A stretch of 64,000 nt of DNA, from contig NZ_CP007212.1 of NCBI RefSeq assembly GCF_001411805.1, forward strand, positions 2,046,001-2,110,000, in the 5' to 3' direction. Of the stretch, positions 24,220 through 32,569 are shown in pieces. The stretch is from Burkholderia plantarii (GTDB lineage Bacteria; Pseudomonadota; Gammaproteobacteria; Burkholderiales; Burkholderiaceae). The number at the start of each line of letters is the position of its first letter. Within the stretch, counting starts at the first letter, position 1. Below the pieces are notes generated by a model. The model saw only the letters and a program-made list of their open reading frames with translations. It ran no database searches and was not told where the DNA came from. The position numbers were made by a program, and so were the translations under genes.

Positions 24220-25469
24220 GGCTGGCGCGCGGCCGGGCCGTTGCTGGCCACGTCGTTGTGCGCGGCGGGCCGCTCGATCACCTTCCAGACGTTGTTGTGC
24301 GCCTGCACCAGCACGAACGGCTTGACCGATTCGCGCTCGGCGGTGCGGCCCACCGGGCCGAGCAGGCCGTCGGCGGTGTGGATGTCGGTCAGGCCCTCGC
24401 GCAGCTTCTCGCGATCGGCCTGCACGCTGTCCGGCCTGGCCAGCACGCCCCGCGTCTCGATCGCCGTCTTGATCATGTAGAGGATCTCGTAGGCCGCCAT
24501 GCTGTGCAGGTCCGCGTAGCCGCCGTAGCCGGCCGTCTCCTTCGCGGCGCGTTCGGCGCGCGCGTTGATCGGCGCAAAGCTGGTCGGAATCACCATGCCC
24601 TCGGCGGCCGGGCCGCAGATCTTCAGCAGTTCCGGCGTCGAGCTACTGGTCAGGCCCACCAGCACCTTCGGGTGGACATCCTGGCGCTGCAATTCCTTCA
24701 GCACGCCGCAGGCCGAGTACGGGTGCGCCGAGATCACCACCACGTCGGCGTTCTTCTGCTTGATGTCGCGCACCTGATCGGCGAAGTTGGTGTCGTCGAG
24801 CAGCCAGCGCGTCTCGCCGAGCACCTCGAAACCGGCCGCCTGCGCACGCGGCTTCATCACCTGGTACCAGGTCTGGTTCGAATGCACGAAGTTCTGCTCG
24901 ACGCCGCCGTAGAGCGTGTGGACGTCCGGATGCTCGCGGCGCACCCAGTTGAACACGTCGGTGTACATCGCGTTCTCGTCGGGGATGTTGCGGAACGACC
25001 AGTCCGAGGTCTTGGCCAGCCCGATCTTCATCGCCACGTCGGTGAACACCGGGAACTGCAGGCCCGAGTCGGTCGCGTCGCCGGCCTTCTTCTGCAGCGA
25101 GCCGAACACCGCCTGGACCACCGGGGAGCAGGTGGTGCCCACCGCGATCAGCGCGTCGGTCTGCGCGAGGCGGCGCACCACGTCCACGCCTTCGGTCGGC
25201 GTGCAGTTGTCGTCGTGATAGCTGATTTCGATCTTGCCGCGCGCGCCGTCACCGAGCTTCACGCCGCCCGCGTCGTTGATCTCCTTGGCCGCCGCGCGCA
25301 GCGCCGCCTCGCTGTTGGCGCCGAACGGGCGCAGCACGCCCGATTCCGCGCCGAAGCCGTCGATCCTCACCACCCGCTGCGCGTCCGACGCGCCGGCGGC
25401 CGCGCTCGCGGCGCCGGCGAGCGCCGAAAAAACGAGTGCAAGGGCAAGCGCTACCTTCGTGTTCTTCAT
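24216..25469 (-). CDS. periplasmic branched-chain-amino-acid-type binding protein
   Basis: 417 aa with a Sec signal peptide (ALALALVFSALAGAASAAAGA, cleavage near residue 25; 21 aa span at 25455-25395). Type I periplasmic-binding fold: NDAGGVKLGD, DALIAVGTTCSPVVQAVF, the paired cysteines in DDNCTPT and GTTCSP forming the usual disulfide, and a hinge near ALHSMAAYEILYMIKTA. It is the first gene of a five-gene overlapping operon. Ligand not determinable; relatives bind leucine-type amino acids, urea or aromatic compounds. Confidence 0.87.
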   Translation of the reverse strand: MKNTKVALALALVFSALAGAASAAAGASDAQRVVRIDGFGAESGVLRPFGANSEAALRAAAKEINDAGGVKLGDGARGKIEISYHDDNCTPTEGVDVVRRLAQTDALIAVGTTCSPVVQAVFGSLQKKAGDATDSGLQFPVFTDVAMKIGLAKTSDWSFRNIPDENAMYTDVFNWVRREHPDVHTLYGGVEQNFVHSNQTWYQVMKPRAQAAGFEVLGETRWLLDDTNFADQVRDIKQKNADVVVISAHPYSACGVLKELQRQDVHPKVLVGLTSSSTPELLKICGPAAEGMVIPTSFAPINARAERAAKETAGYGGYADLHSMAAYEILYMIKTAIETRGVLARPDSVQADREKLREGLTDIHTADGLLGPVGRTAERESVKPFVLVQAHNNVWKVIERPAAHNDVASNGPAARQP

Positions 25470-25558
25470 CGTGACATTCCTCCAGGGAGCAGCCCCGGCG
25501 CACGCGGCACGATGCCGGCACCGTGCGGGACCGTCGTTGAGATGTTCACGATTTCACT

Positions 25559-25588
25559 AGCTGGTAGGCGTGGCGACAACTACCAGCT
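25559..25588. promoter_or_regulatory. perfect inverted repeat upstream of the ABC operon
   Basis: AGCTGGTAG (25559-25567) and CTACCAGCT (25580-25588) form a 9-bp perfect dyad with a 12-bp gap, about 90 bp before the binding-protein start. A third TGGTAG follows at 25590. It suits a LysR-type operator better than a terminator because no T run follows. Confidence 0.5.
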
Positions 25589-25620
25589 TTGGTAGAGGCG
25601 GGGGAGAGGGCGATGCGGCG

Positions 25621-26544
25621 TCAACCCGCCGGATCCATCTCGCCACCCGATCGCGTCGCCGCGAGAATCCAGTCGATCACCGCGCGCACGTCCTCGCGCG
25701 GCGCCAGCTCGGCCTGATGGAGCCAGTAGGCGTGGCCGCTCGCGCGCGGCGCGCCGGCGTCGCCGATCGCCACCAGCCGGCCGTCGGCGAGCAGCGGCTC
25801 GACCAGCGCGATACGCCCGAGCGCGATGCCGCGCCCGGACAGCGCGGCCTGGATCACTTGGTCGTACTGGTTGAAGCGCAGCATGCCGCGCGCATGCGCG
25901 GCGTCGAGGCCGAGCGCGCCGAGGTGGTCGGCCCATTGCAGCAGCGGACGCCGCGCGCCGTCGAATTCGAGCAGCACGTGGCGCGCCAGCGTGTCGGCGT
26001 CGAGCGTCGTGACGCCGAGCGAGGGCGGCGCGACCGGCACGATGGTCTCGTCGAACAGCCGCACCGAGGTGGCCGGCGCATGGTCGGCCGCCGCGTAGCG
26101 GATCGCCAGGTCGATGCCCTCGGCGCGCAGGTCGAGCAGCTTGTCGGTGGCCGCCACGCGCAGATCGACGCCGGGGTGGATGCGCTGCAGCTCGCCGAGC
26201 CGCGGCAGCAGCCACAGGCTCGCCACGCCGATGCTGGCCGTGATCGTCACGGGCTGGCGCACCTTCGGATGGGTCAGCGCCTCGATGGTGTCCTGCAACT
26301 GGCGCACCGCGCCGTCGGCCGCGCGAAACAGCCGCTCGCCCTCGGGCGTAAACGAGATCGAACGATAGCCGCGATGGAACAGGCGGATGCCGAGCGCTTC
26401 CTCCAGCGCGTTGACCTGCCGGCTCACGGCCGATTGCGTGAGGCACAGATCCTGGGCGGCGAGCGTGATGCTCATGCGGCGGCCGACGGCCACGTAGCCG
26501 CGCATCAAATCGAGCGAAGGAAGTTTGATGAGCTGGGCTGTCAT
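25621..26544 (-). CDS. LysR-type transcriptional regulator
   Basis: 307 aa, GcvA-like. The N-terminal winged helix-turn-helix (about 10-70) contains MSITLAAQDLCLTQSAVSRQVNALEEALG, the standard LysR recognition helix, followed by LFHRGYRSISFTPEG. The substrate-binding domain runs from about 98 to 295 (ITASIGVASLWLLPRL...). The gene lies upstream of, and in the same direction as, the ABC operon, 151 bp before it, and divergent from the hydrolase gene. Probably regulates one of these; the inverted repeat at 25559-25588 is a candidate site. Confidence 0.92.
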   Translation of the reverse strand: MTAQLIKLPSLDLMRGYVAVGRRMSITLAAQDLCLTQSAVSRQVNALEEALGIRLFHRGYRSISFTPEGERLFRAADGAVRQLQDTIEALTHPKVRQPVTITASIGVASLWLLPRLGELQRIHPGVDLRVAATDKLLDLRAEGIDLAIRYAAADHAPATSVRLFDETIVPVAPPSLGVTTLDADTLARHVLLEFDGARRPLLQWADHLGALGLDAAHARGMLRFNQYDQVIQAALSGRGIALGRIALVEPLLADGRLVAIGDAGAPRASGHAYWLHQAELAPREDVRAVIDWILAATRSGGEMDPAG

Positions 26545-26651
26545 GCGTGTGCCTCATCCGAGTGATGCGAGAAGATTGATTGAGTTATCCGGGGTGGTCA
26601 AGTGCAATAACGGTCAGGAAGCCTGCCCCGATTGATCGGAATAGGCTCGAC

Positions 26652-27719
26652 ATGCACCCGATGCATGTGATGGAAACAACCGCCCCGATTGGACATATGC
26701 ACGACATGGATACCTCCCCTGCAGGCCCCGAAGCGGTCACCATCACCGCCGCCGACGGTTATCCGATCCGCGGTTTCGTCTGGCGCCACAGCGCGGCGCC
26801 GGACCCGATCGCGCCGCGCCCGGTGGTGATCGTCAACGCGGCCACCTCGGTGCGCTGCCGCTACTACTTTCGTTTCGCGGCCTGGCTGTTCAGCCATGAC
26901 TGCGACGCCGTGGTCTACGACTATCGCGGGATCGGCGAATCGCGCCCGCGCGCGCTGCACCGGCTCGACGCGAGCTGGCTCGACTGGGGCGAGCGCGATA
27001 CCGAGGCGGTGCTCGGCTACGTGGCGGCCGCGTTTCCGGAGCAGCCGATCGACGTGGTGGCGCACAGCATCGGCGGCTTCGCGCTCGGGCTCGCGCCGTC
27101 GAACCACCTGGTGCGCCGCGTCTTCACGATGGGCGCGCAGTACGCGCACTGGCGCGATTACGCGCCGCGCAGCATGGTGTCGATGCTCTGGAAGTGGCAT
27201 GTGGTGATGCCGCTGCTGACCGCGCTGTGCGGTTATTTCCCGGCGCGCCGGCTCGGCTGGATGGAGGACACGCCGCGCGGCGTGGCGCTGTCGTGGAGCC
27301 GCAGCCGCGGCGCGTTCGAGGAAACCTACCGGCACGCGCCGATCTGGCGCAGCGACGCCGAGCGCGGCGCGCTGGTGCGGCGCTTCGCGGCGCTGCGCGC
27401 GCCGATTCTGGCGGTCAGCGTCAGCGACGACCCGTTCGGCACGATCGCGGCGATCGAACGACTGCTGCGTTATTTCACGCACAGCCGCGTCACGCACCTG
27501 CGTCTCACGCCGGCGCTGGCCGGCGAAACCGCGATCGGCCATTTCGCGTTCTTCCACAGCCGCTTCGAGGCGAAGCTCTGGCCGCTCGTGCTCGAATGGC
27601 TCAAGTGCGGCCGGCTCGCGGCCGAGGTGCCGGGCCGCATCGTGTCCGAGCGCGAGGCGGCCGGCGTGGGCGACGAGGACGGGCCGGCGACGGCCAAGCA
27701 CGAGGTGGTGTTGCTGTGA
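26652..27719 (+). CDS. alpha/beta hydrolase (COG4757-like)
   Basis: 355 aa from ATG 26652; ATG codons at 26670, 26697 and 26706 are alternatives and the Met/His-rich first 20 residues (MHPMHVMETTAPIGHMHDMD) may not be translated. Core: strand VTITAADGYPIRGFVW, DAVVYDYRGIGES, the nucleophile elbow AHSIGG near residue 165 and a late His in AIGHFAFF. It resembles predicted hydrolases with an N-terminal ITAADG motif. Divergent from the LysR gene. Substrate unknown. Confidence 0.78.
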   Translation: MHPMHVMETTAPIGHMHDMDTSPAGPEAVTITAADGYPIRGFVWRHSAAPDPIAPRPVVIVNAATSVRCRYYFRFAAWLFSHDCDAVVYDYRGIGESRPRALHRLDASWLDWGERDTEAVLGYVAAAFPEQPIDVVAHSIGGFALGLAPSNHLVRRVFTMGAQYAHWRDYAPRSMVSMLWKWHVVMPLLTALCGYFPARRLGWMEDTPRGVALSWSRSRGAFEETYRHAPIWRSDAERGALVRRFAALRAPILAVSVSDDPFGTIAAIERLLRYFTHSRVTHLRLTPALAGETAIGHFAFFHSRFEAKLWPLVLEWLKCGRLAAEVPGRIVSEREAAGVGDEDGPATAKHEVVLL

Positions 27720-28213
27720 GGGGGGAGGAGAGGGGAGAACTGGGCGGGCATCGGCGTTGGCGAGACGCCGTGGGCAACATGCTGACGTCGCGCGTCCCGA
27801 CGTGCGTGCGGGCGGCGGTGCGGTGACCCCTTTGCCCGGGTGGCCGCCGGCGCGGCGGCCTGAGGCAGGATGCGATGTCAGGCCGGCCGCAGCCCGCGCC
27901 ATGCAGCAGGCTGCGGACCCGGGCCGCGGCGAGCCCGACGACTGCGACCTCGAGTATTCCGGTCAGGTCGGCGCGTTCCAGCGCGAATAGCGGATCTTGT
28001 TTGGGCAGGTGGAAAATCGCCTGTCGATGGTCGTCCTGAAAGCCGAACCGGATGCGGCTCAGCGCCAGCGCGCCGTTCGGGGGCCGCGTCGCGGCCGGAC
28101 GCTGCGACGGGGCGTGGGAAGCGGCCGTGTGATGGAAATCGACAGCTCGGCCGATTTTGCCGGCGTCGTGACGTCGCAAGGTATCAGCCGATGAACGGCG
28201 AGGGCGCTGCGGC
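27720..28213. other. intergenic, degraded; start of accessory island
   Basis: No intact gene. A reverse-strand open stretch around 28090-27850 (SRIRFGFQDDHRQAIFHLPK) has protein-like composition but no start, no ribosome site and no recognised family. It may be a remnant. The sequence then passes into phage-derived fragments. Confidence 0.4.
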
Positions 28214-28410
28214 ATGATCGGGGTGAACGCCACTACGGGCCGCTCGCTGCCCGGGCTCGACAACCTCTATCAATCGATCGACAAGATTCTGACCACGCCG
28301 CTCGCGGCGTGCGCGCCGCGCCGCGCCGCGCGTTCGGCCCGGAACTCTCGGATCTGGTCGGTCAACCGGACAATGGCGCTATCCGAACCCGCCTGTATGC
28401 GGCGGTGGCC
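28214..28410 (+). pseudogene. prophage baseplate assembly protein W (gpW/gp25-like), 5' fragment
   Basis: Begins MIGVNATTGRSLPGLDNLYQ and goes on to SIDKILTTPL, the characteristic start of P2-type baseplate W. After a frameshift near 28305-28320 the next frame continues with the expected RRAFGPELSDLVGQPDNGA and RTRLYAAVA. Homology stops there (about 28410) without the rest of the gene. No other phage late gene lies beside it, so this is a deletion scar of a lost prophage. Confidence 0.6.
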
Positions 28411-28715
28411 ATGCACGCCGACCCAGGCGAGCATGTCGGCCGGCGTGACGTCGGGCGCGTCGGGATCGGGCTCGGGCTCGAGAGTGGGAACGACCGATGA
28501 CAGCTCCGGCGCTGCGCTGGTTCGGCAACGGCCGGAGCGTGAGCGTCGATTTCGGCGGCGGCGCTGGCGCCACGCAGGCGCAGCAGTTCGATCCGATGCC
28601 AGGGAATCGGCGAACGGCCGGCTATCCAGTTACGGACACTGCGGGAGCAACAACGAAGGATTGCCGCGATAGCTGCGATGGACAGGCCGTCCGCAGCATT
28701 GAGGAAGCTGGCGTG
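28411..28715 (-). pseudogene. phage-type regulator fragment (helix-turn-helix-like), frameshifted
   Basis: The minus strand encodes FLNAADGLSIAAIAAILR, then RSVRNWIAGRSPIPWHRIEL (about 28700-28580), a helix-turn-helix pattern of small phage regulators. In another frame it encodes EPDPDAPDVTPADMLAWVG (about 28465-28410). There is no in-frame start and at least one frameshift. It abuts the gpW fragment tail to tail. TTGACA (28762) and the dyad ATAAT-N4-ATTAT (28767-28780) just upstream may be its old promoter/operator. Family assignment is tentative. Confidence 0.35.
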
Positions 28716-28793
28716 GCATGAACGTTACAGGACGGAGACCGTCCGGTTGGCAAACTTCTATTTGACATAATATGAATTATCGACAATTTGCAT

Positions 28794-30478
28794 TGTAGCG
28801 GCTAAGTTGTAATGTCCGCTTCTGGCTAAGTTCAAATGTCCGCTTTTCGACCCATCGTAAGCTGACCGGCCGCTGGGAATCCAGCGCTGGAGGCTGCGAT
28901 GGCTGCAACGGGACGGATCACGATGACGATGCGCGAGCTGGACAGGTACAAGGTGATTCAGGACGTGGCGGACGGCAAGCTTCAGCCGTGGCGCGCGGCC
29001 GAACGACTCGGGCTGACGACGCGACAGATCCGGCGATTGGTCGGCCGCTTGCGTGAGCACGGGCCGCAAGGTCTCGTGTCGCTACGGCGCGCGAAGCCCA
29101 GCAACAACCGACTGGATAGCATGACGACTGATCGGGTGCTGTCGATCATCAGGGATCGCTACGCCGATTTCGGACCGACGCTGGCCTGCGAGAAGCTATA
29201 CGAGTGCCACGACATTCGGCTGGCCAAGGAAACGGTTCGCAAGCTGATGACCGACGCTGGCCTATGGGTGCCGCGCCGGCAACGCCCGCCCAAGGTCTAT
29301 CAGCCGCGCGCACGACGCGCGTGCCTGGGCGAACTGATCCAGATCGACGGCTGCGATCATCGGTGGTTCGAGGAACGGGCGCCGGCCTGCACGCTGCTGG
29401 TGTATGTGGACGACGCGACGAGCCGGCTGATGGGGCTGCACTTTACGCAGACCGAATCGACCTTCAGCTACTTCGAGGCGACGCGTGCGTACATCGAGCG
29501 CCATGGCAAGCCGAGTGCGTTCTATAGCGACAAGTACAGCGTGTTCCGCAATACAACGCCGGGCAAGACTGGCAATCGGGTGACGCATTTCGGTCGAGCA
29601 ATGTACGAGCTGAACATCGACACGTTTTGCGCAAACAGTAGCCCGGCCAAGGGGCGAGTCGAACGAGCCCATCTGACGTTGCAGGATCGCTTGGTCAAGG
29701 AGATGCGACTACGCGGGATCAACACGGTGGCCGACGCGAACGCTTACGCGCCCTCCTTCATGGCCGCTTACAACGCGCGCTTCGCAAAGCCGCCGAAGAG
29801 CGACTTCAATGCACACCGGCCGCTGCGCGCCGATGAGAATCTCGACTTGGTGCTGACGTGGCGCGAGCCGCGGAAAGTCACGAAGTCGCTGACGGTGCAG
29901 TACGACCGAGTGATGTATTTGCTGGACGATACGCAGGAGAATCGGAAGCTGATCGATCGAACGATCGAGGTTTGGGAGTACCCGGACGGGCGCATCGAAC
30001 TCCGAACAGAGGGTCGCGTGTTGCCCTGCAGACAGTACGACCGGCTGGCCGAGATCGATCAAGCCGCTGTTGTCGAACACAAGCGCCTGAGTCACGTGCT
30101 CCAGGTTGCGCAGGCGATCCAGGCGCAACGCGATAACAGCAGGATCGGTAAAGCTCCATCCAGAACGCATCGAGGCGACTCGACTAAGACGAACCGCAAC
30201 ACCTCTCAGCCGAACAAAAAGAAGCAGCGTGAGTTCACGCAGGCGGACGTCGAGAAAGTGATCGTGGATCTCGCCGAACGCAGACAGGCGCAACAGCCCG
30301 CGTGCAAACCTGGCCGACGGTCTGCGAAGACCAACGCAGTAAACGTAAGCACCCTGCCCGTTCAGGATCCACTCTTCGACACTGCGTGATCTGTAACCCA
30401 AGAGAAACAAACCTCAAGCCCGTAAACCCGGACATTTCAATTTAGCTGGGAAGCGGACATTTGAATCTGGTCTCGACA
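28794..30478 (+). mobile_element. ISNCY-type insertion sequence, apparently complete
   Basis: About 1.68 kb. The left end starts TGTAGCGGC and contains ATGTCCGCTT at 28812 and 28836. The right end, inverted, starts TGTCGAGAC and contains the same box (AAGCGGACAT at 30451, CGGACAT at 30429). Such doubled internal boxes at both ends are typical of this group. A single full-length transposase fills the element. No clear target duplication was found. It has landed in the prophage scar. Confidence 0.8.
28899..30389 (+). CDS. ISNCY-family transposase
   Basis: 496 aa. N-terminal helix-turn-helix (about 12-60; AAERLGLTTRQIRRLVGRL), then a DDE integrase-like core: first Asp in ELIQIDGCDHRWFE near residue 149, the second in the FYSDKYSVF patch near 210, and Glu in SSPAKGRVERAHLTLQDR near 255. 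The C-terminal 110 residues are basic and Gln/Lys/Asn rich. Start at the ATG 28899; an ATG at 28923 in the same frame is also possible. No stop or frameshift inside, so the element may be active. Confidence 0.9.
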   Translation: MAATGRITMTMRELDRYKVIQDVADGKLQPWRAAERLGLTTRQIRRLVGRLREHGPQGLVSLRRAKPSNNRLDSMTTDRVLSIIRDRYADFGPTLACEKLYECHDIRLAKETVRKLMTDAGLWVPRRQRPPKVYQPRARRACLGELIQIDGCDHRWFEERAPACTLLVYVDDATSRLMGLHFTQTESTFSYFEATRAYIERHGKPSAFYSDKYSVFRNTTPGKTGNRVTHFGRAMYELNIDTFCANSSPAKGRVERAHLTLQDRLVKEMRLRGINTVADANAYAPSFMAAYNARFAKPPKSDFNAHRPLRADENLDLVLTWREPRKVTKSLTVQYDRVMYLLDDTQENRKLIDRTIEVWEYPDGRIELRTEGRVLPCRQYDRLAEIDQAAVVEHKRLSHVLQVAQAIQAQRDNSRIGKAPSRTHRGDSTKTNRNTSQPNKKKQREFTQADVEKVIVDLAERRQAQQPACKPGRRSAKTNAVNVSTLPVQDPLFDTA

Positions 30479-30649
30479 TGTCGTGTTCTGGCTACTTAAT
30501 CGACGGAACAAAAATGTGGGTGGTAATCCAGGCTGTTTGTACAGAAATCAGGGTGGAAATGACAGAAAGAGGCAGTTTCGTCTCTTTCCATAACGATTTC
30601 TGTCCATCAATGAATCTGCCGACATTTCCCTCCTCATTTCTGTGCGTCA

Positions 30650-30790
30650 GTACGCCGGAGCTGGCTGTACAGGTCAGGAGGCCTGTTGTTCAGTTCGACG
30701 AGCAGCGCGGCGATGGCGCGATTGGCTTCGTCGAGGCTGAACAACCGCTGGTTGCGCAGCCGGGCGAGAATCCAGCAGTGCGCCGGAGCA
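30650..30790 (-). pseudogene. IS21-family istA transposase, C-terminal fragment
   Basis: The minus strand reads [20 protein letters not shown] then [20 protein letters not shown] before a stop. This is the conserved C-terminal region of IstA (RLR..FFSL.ELN.AI..LL..LN.RP). Nothing upstream continues the gene and no istB follows, so it is a remnant. Confidence 0.6.
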
Positions 30791-31030
30791 TAAATGTGCG
30801 GTTTGCCGTCGAAAGTACCATGACCACCTATCTATGCTCCGAACGCACTACAACCGCATACGATTGCTCCGGCTATGAACTAGTGGGCGAAAACCGAATG
30901 CCCATGCTCCGGCGCACCAAATCGCGGATACCTTGATAGTCCGCTGGGAAAGCTGCGATCTAACGACTAGCTCGCGCGCGCCGGAGCATCGGCATGTGGA
31001 TTAACGTCACCGGGACAGGAACCGTATAGC
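30780..31030. repeat. interspersed CGCCGGAGCAT motif
   Basis: GCGCCGGAGCAT occurs near 30780 and 30978 and its reverse complement ATGCTCCGGCGC near 30904, with partial copies near 30834 (ATGCTCCG) and 30866 (TGCTCCGG). Multiple short terminal repeats are usual at IS21-type ends, so this may be the end of the element that left the istA fragment. No gene is seen in 30791-31135. Confidence 0.4.
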
Positions 31031-31135
31031 TATGCTCTGTTCCGGGGTGCTCGTTACCGCCAACTTCTGTGACCAAGTAACTCAAAGTTGGGGGGTTGCC
31101 CGCTGTACTACCCCGTTCTTGGGACGAACACTACC

Positions 31136-32569
31136 TTATTGGCCCGCGCGCGTCTCATGGGCCACACTTTTTGCCAGATCCTCCATAACGCGCTGCACAA
31201 CCGAAGCGTCAAATGAGAGAAAACCGAGCGGCACAGGTATCCCATTGTTCGCCTTGATCGGTGCGTGCACCAGCACTGCGGCAACCAGACCCGGAATTAA
31301 AAAAACCTCGACGGACGGTGCAAGTGCGGCTTGTTCGGCGAGGAACTGATGGTGATCAAAAGCCTCTGCGAGGTAGCGCGGCAGCGGTTTGCGACTTATC
31401 GCGATTGCACCGACCTGTTGAGCTTCGGCGTCTCCCGAAGGCTGTGGCATCAGCAGATGCGCAATGCTGTTCAGTGTGGCAGGAAGAGCCCTTGTATGAC
31501 CCCAACGTACCTCCGGGACTATCCATTGGATTTCCGGAATTGGTGGTTTGCCTGCGCACCTTTCGAGTGCATATCTGACTGCACTGTGCAGACGCTCATT
31601 GTTTGCCGAAGTAAATAGCGTTCCCAGCAGCGGAACCGTTGGCCGATCGGAACGTAGCTCCCCTGCCCGGGCCGCCGCCGTGTGAAAATACCGTTCGACC
31701 GCGAGCCCGTCGCGACGCATGAATTCCCGAAGAAAGTCGGGCGCCCATGTCGTGAGTAGCTGATAACTCTGAATATCGTCCGGTCGCTTGCTGACTTTCA
31801 GCGTCTCCATGAACGCGGTGACGGACTCCACCACGGTATATCGATCCTCGAGTTGCTGAGCCTCTCGCCAGTTAGACAGGTCAGCTTCAGCTGCATGAGG
31901 TCGGCCAGTCGAGGCGGTGACGGTGATTGGAACGATCGTCGAAAATCGGTCTCCGGCAGCCACATGATCGATTGAATAGAGCGTTGGCTTTTTGCTTGCG
32001 AGTTTCCGGTCCGACAGGAACAGCTCGGAAAAATGCGTCCGAAATGCTTTGGGCACACGTTGTCTTGCGTTTGCGACCACCTCGACGTCCAGGACCGGGA
32101 GTTCATCGAGCTTCATGGCGAACACGCCAAGTCCGCGAAGTTCGACCGGACACAGAGAAAGCAAATCGAACGAGACGCTCTCCGTCCGCTTTTCGACTGC
32201 GTAAATTGCCGGTGACTGCTGATCTTCGAGAAAGAGGCTTTGTCCAGAAGGTGTGAGCCACGCTTGTCCGTTTGAGCGGGACACGTAGTCACGCGACGTA
32301 ACCTCTTCGAGCACAAAAGACAATTCCCGTTGGTTGAATCCGAAGAAGCTGGCTATGTCGGCTTCCAGAATGCCGTCCGCAGCGTGCAGCAGACGAAGCA
32401 GGAACTCGCTTGTTGGTGATATCGAACCACGCTCAGATACCTTGAACGACACAGTAAAGCGACGGCAGGGAAGCAGCACATCGATCGAGTCCAGGACGAT
32501 AACCTGTTCGCCCACGGACCCGGTAGAGCGGGACGGTAGCTTGAGGATCGGGCGATTTGTCTGTGTCAT
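31136..32569 (-). CDS. putative defence-operon protein with winged-helix domain
   Basis: 477 aa, no recognised family. Residues about 50-115 (SEFLLRLLHAADGI...ASFFGFNQRELSFVLEEV...WLTPSGQSLF) look like a winged helix-turn-helix: helix-helix-recognition helix then a wing ending in the LTPSG turn. The rest is mixed alpha/beta with several Trp and conserved-looking IVPEVRWGHT near residue 350. No signal or membrane segment. ATG overlaps the stop of the large kinase-helicase gene (ATGA, 32566-32569), so it is the last gene of the operon and translationally coupled. Could be a target sensor, adaptor or regulator. Confidence 0.65.
   Translation of the reverse strand: MTQTNRPILKLPSRSTGSVGEQVIVLDSIDVLLPCRRFTVSFKVSERGSISPTSEFLLRLLHAADGILEADIASFFGFNQRELSFVLEEVTSRDYVSRSNGQAWLTPSGQSLFLEDQQSPAIYAVEKRTESVSFDLLSLCPVELRGLGVFAMKLDELPVLDVEVVANARQRVPKAFRTHFSELFLSDRKLASKKPTLYSIDHVAAGDRFSTIVPITVTASTGRPHAAEADLSNWREAQQLEDRYTVVESVTAFMETLKVSKRPDDIQSYQLLTTWAPDFLREFMRRDGLAVERYFHTAAARAGELRSDRPTVPLLGTLFTSANNERLHSAVRYALERCAGKPPIPEIQWIVPEVRWGHTRALPATLNSIAHLLMPQPSGDAEAQQVGAIAISRKPLPRYLAEAFDHHQFLAEQAALAPSVEVFLIPGLVAAVLVHAPIKANNGIPVPLGFLSFDASVVQRVMEDLAKSVAHETRAGQ

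Noticed and set aside
21628..25595. Long forward frames across the ABC operon
   Set aside because: Antisense artefacts of GC3 bias; the reverse frames carry clear transporter motifs.
28794..30478. Target-site duplication flanking the ISNCY element
   Set aside because: Flanking bases on the two sides do not match, perhaps because of later deletion or a different end point.
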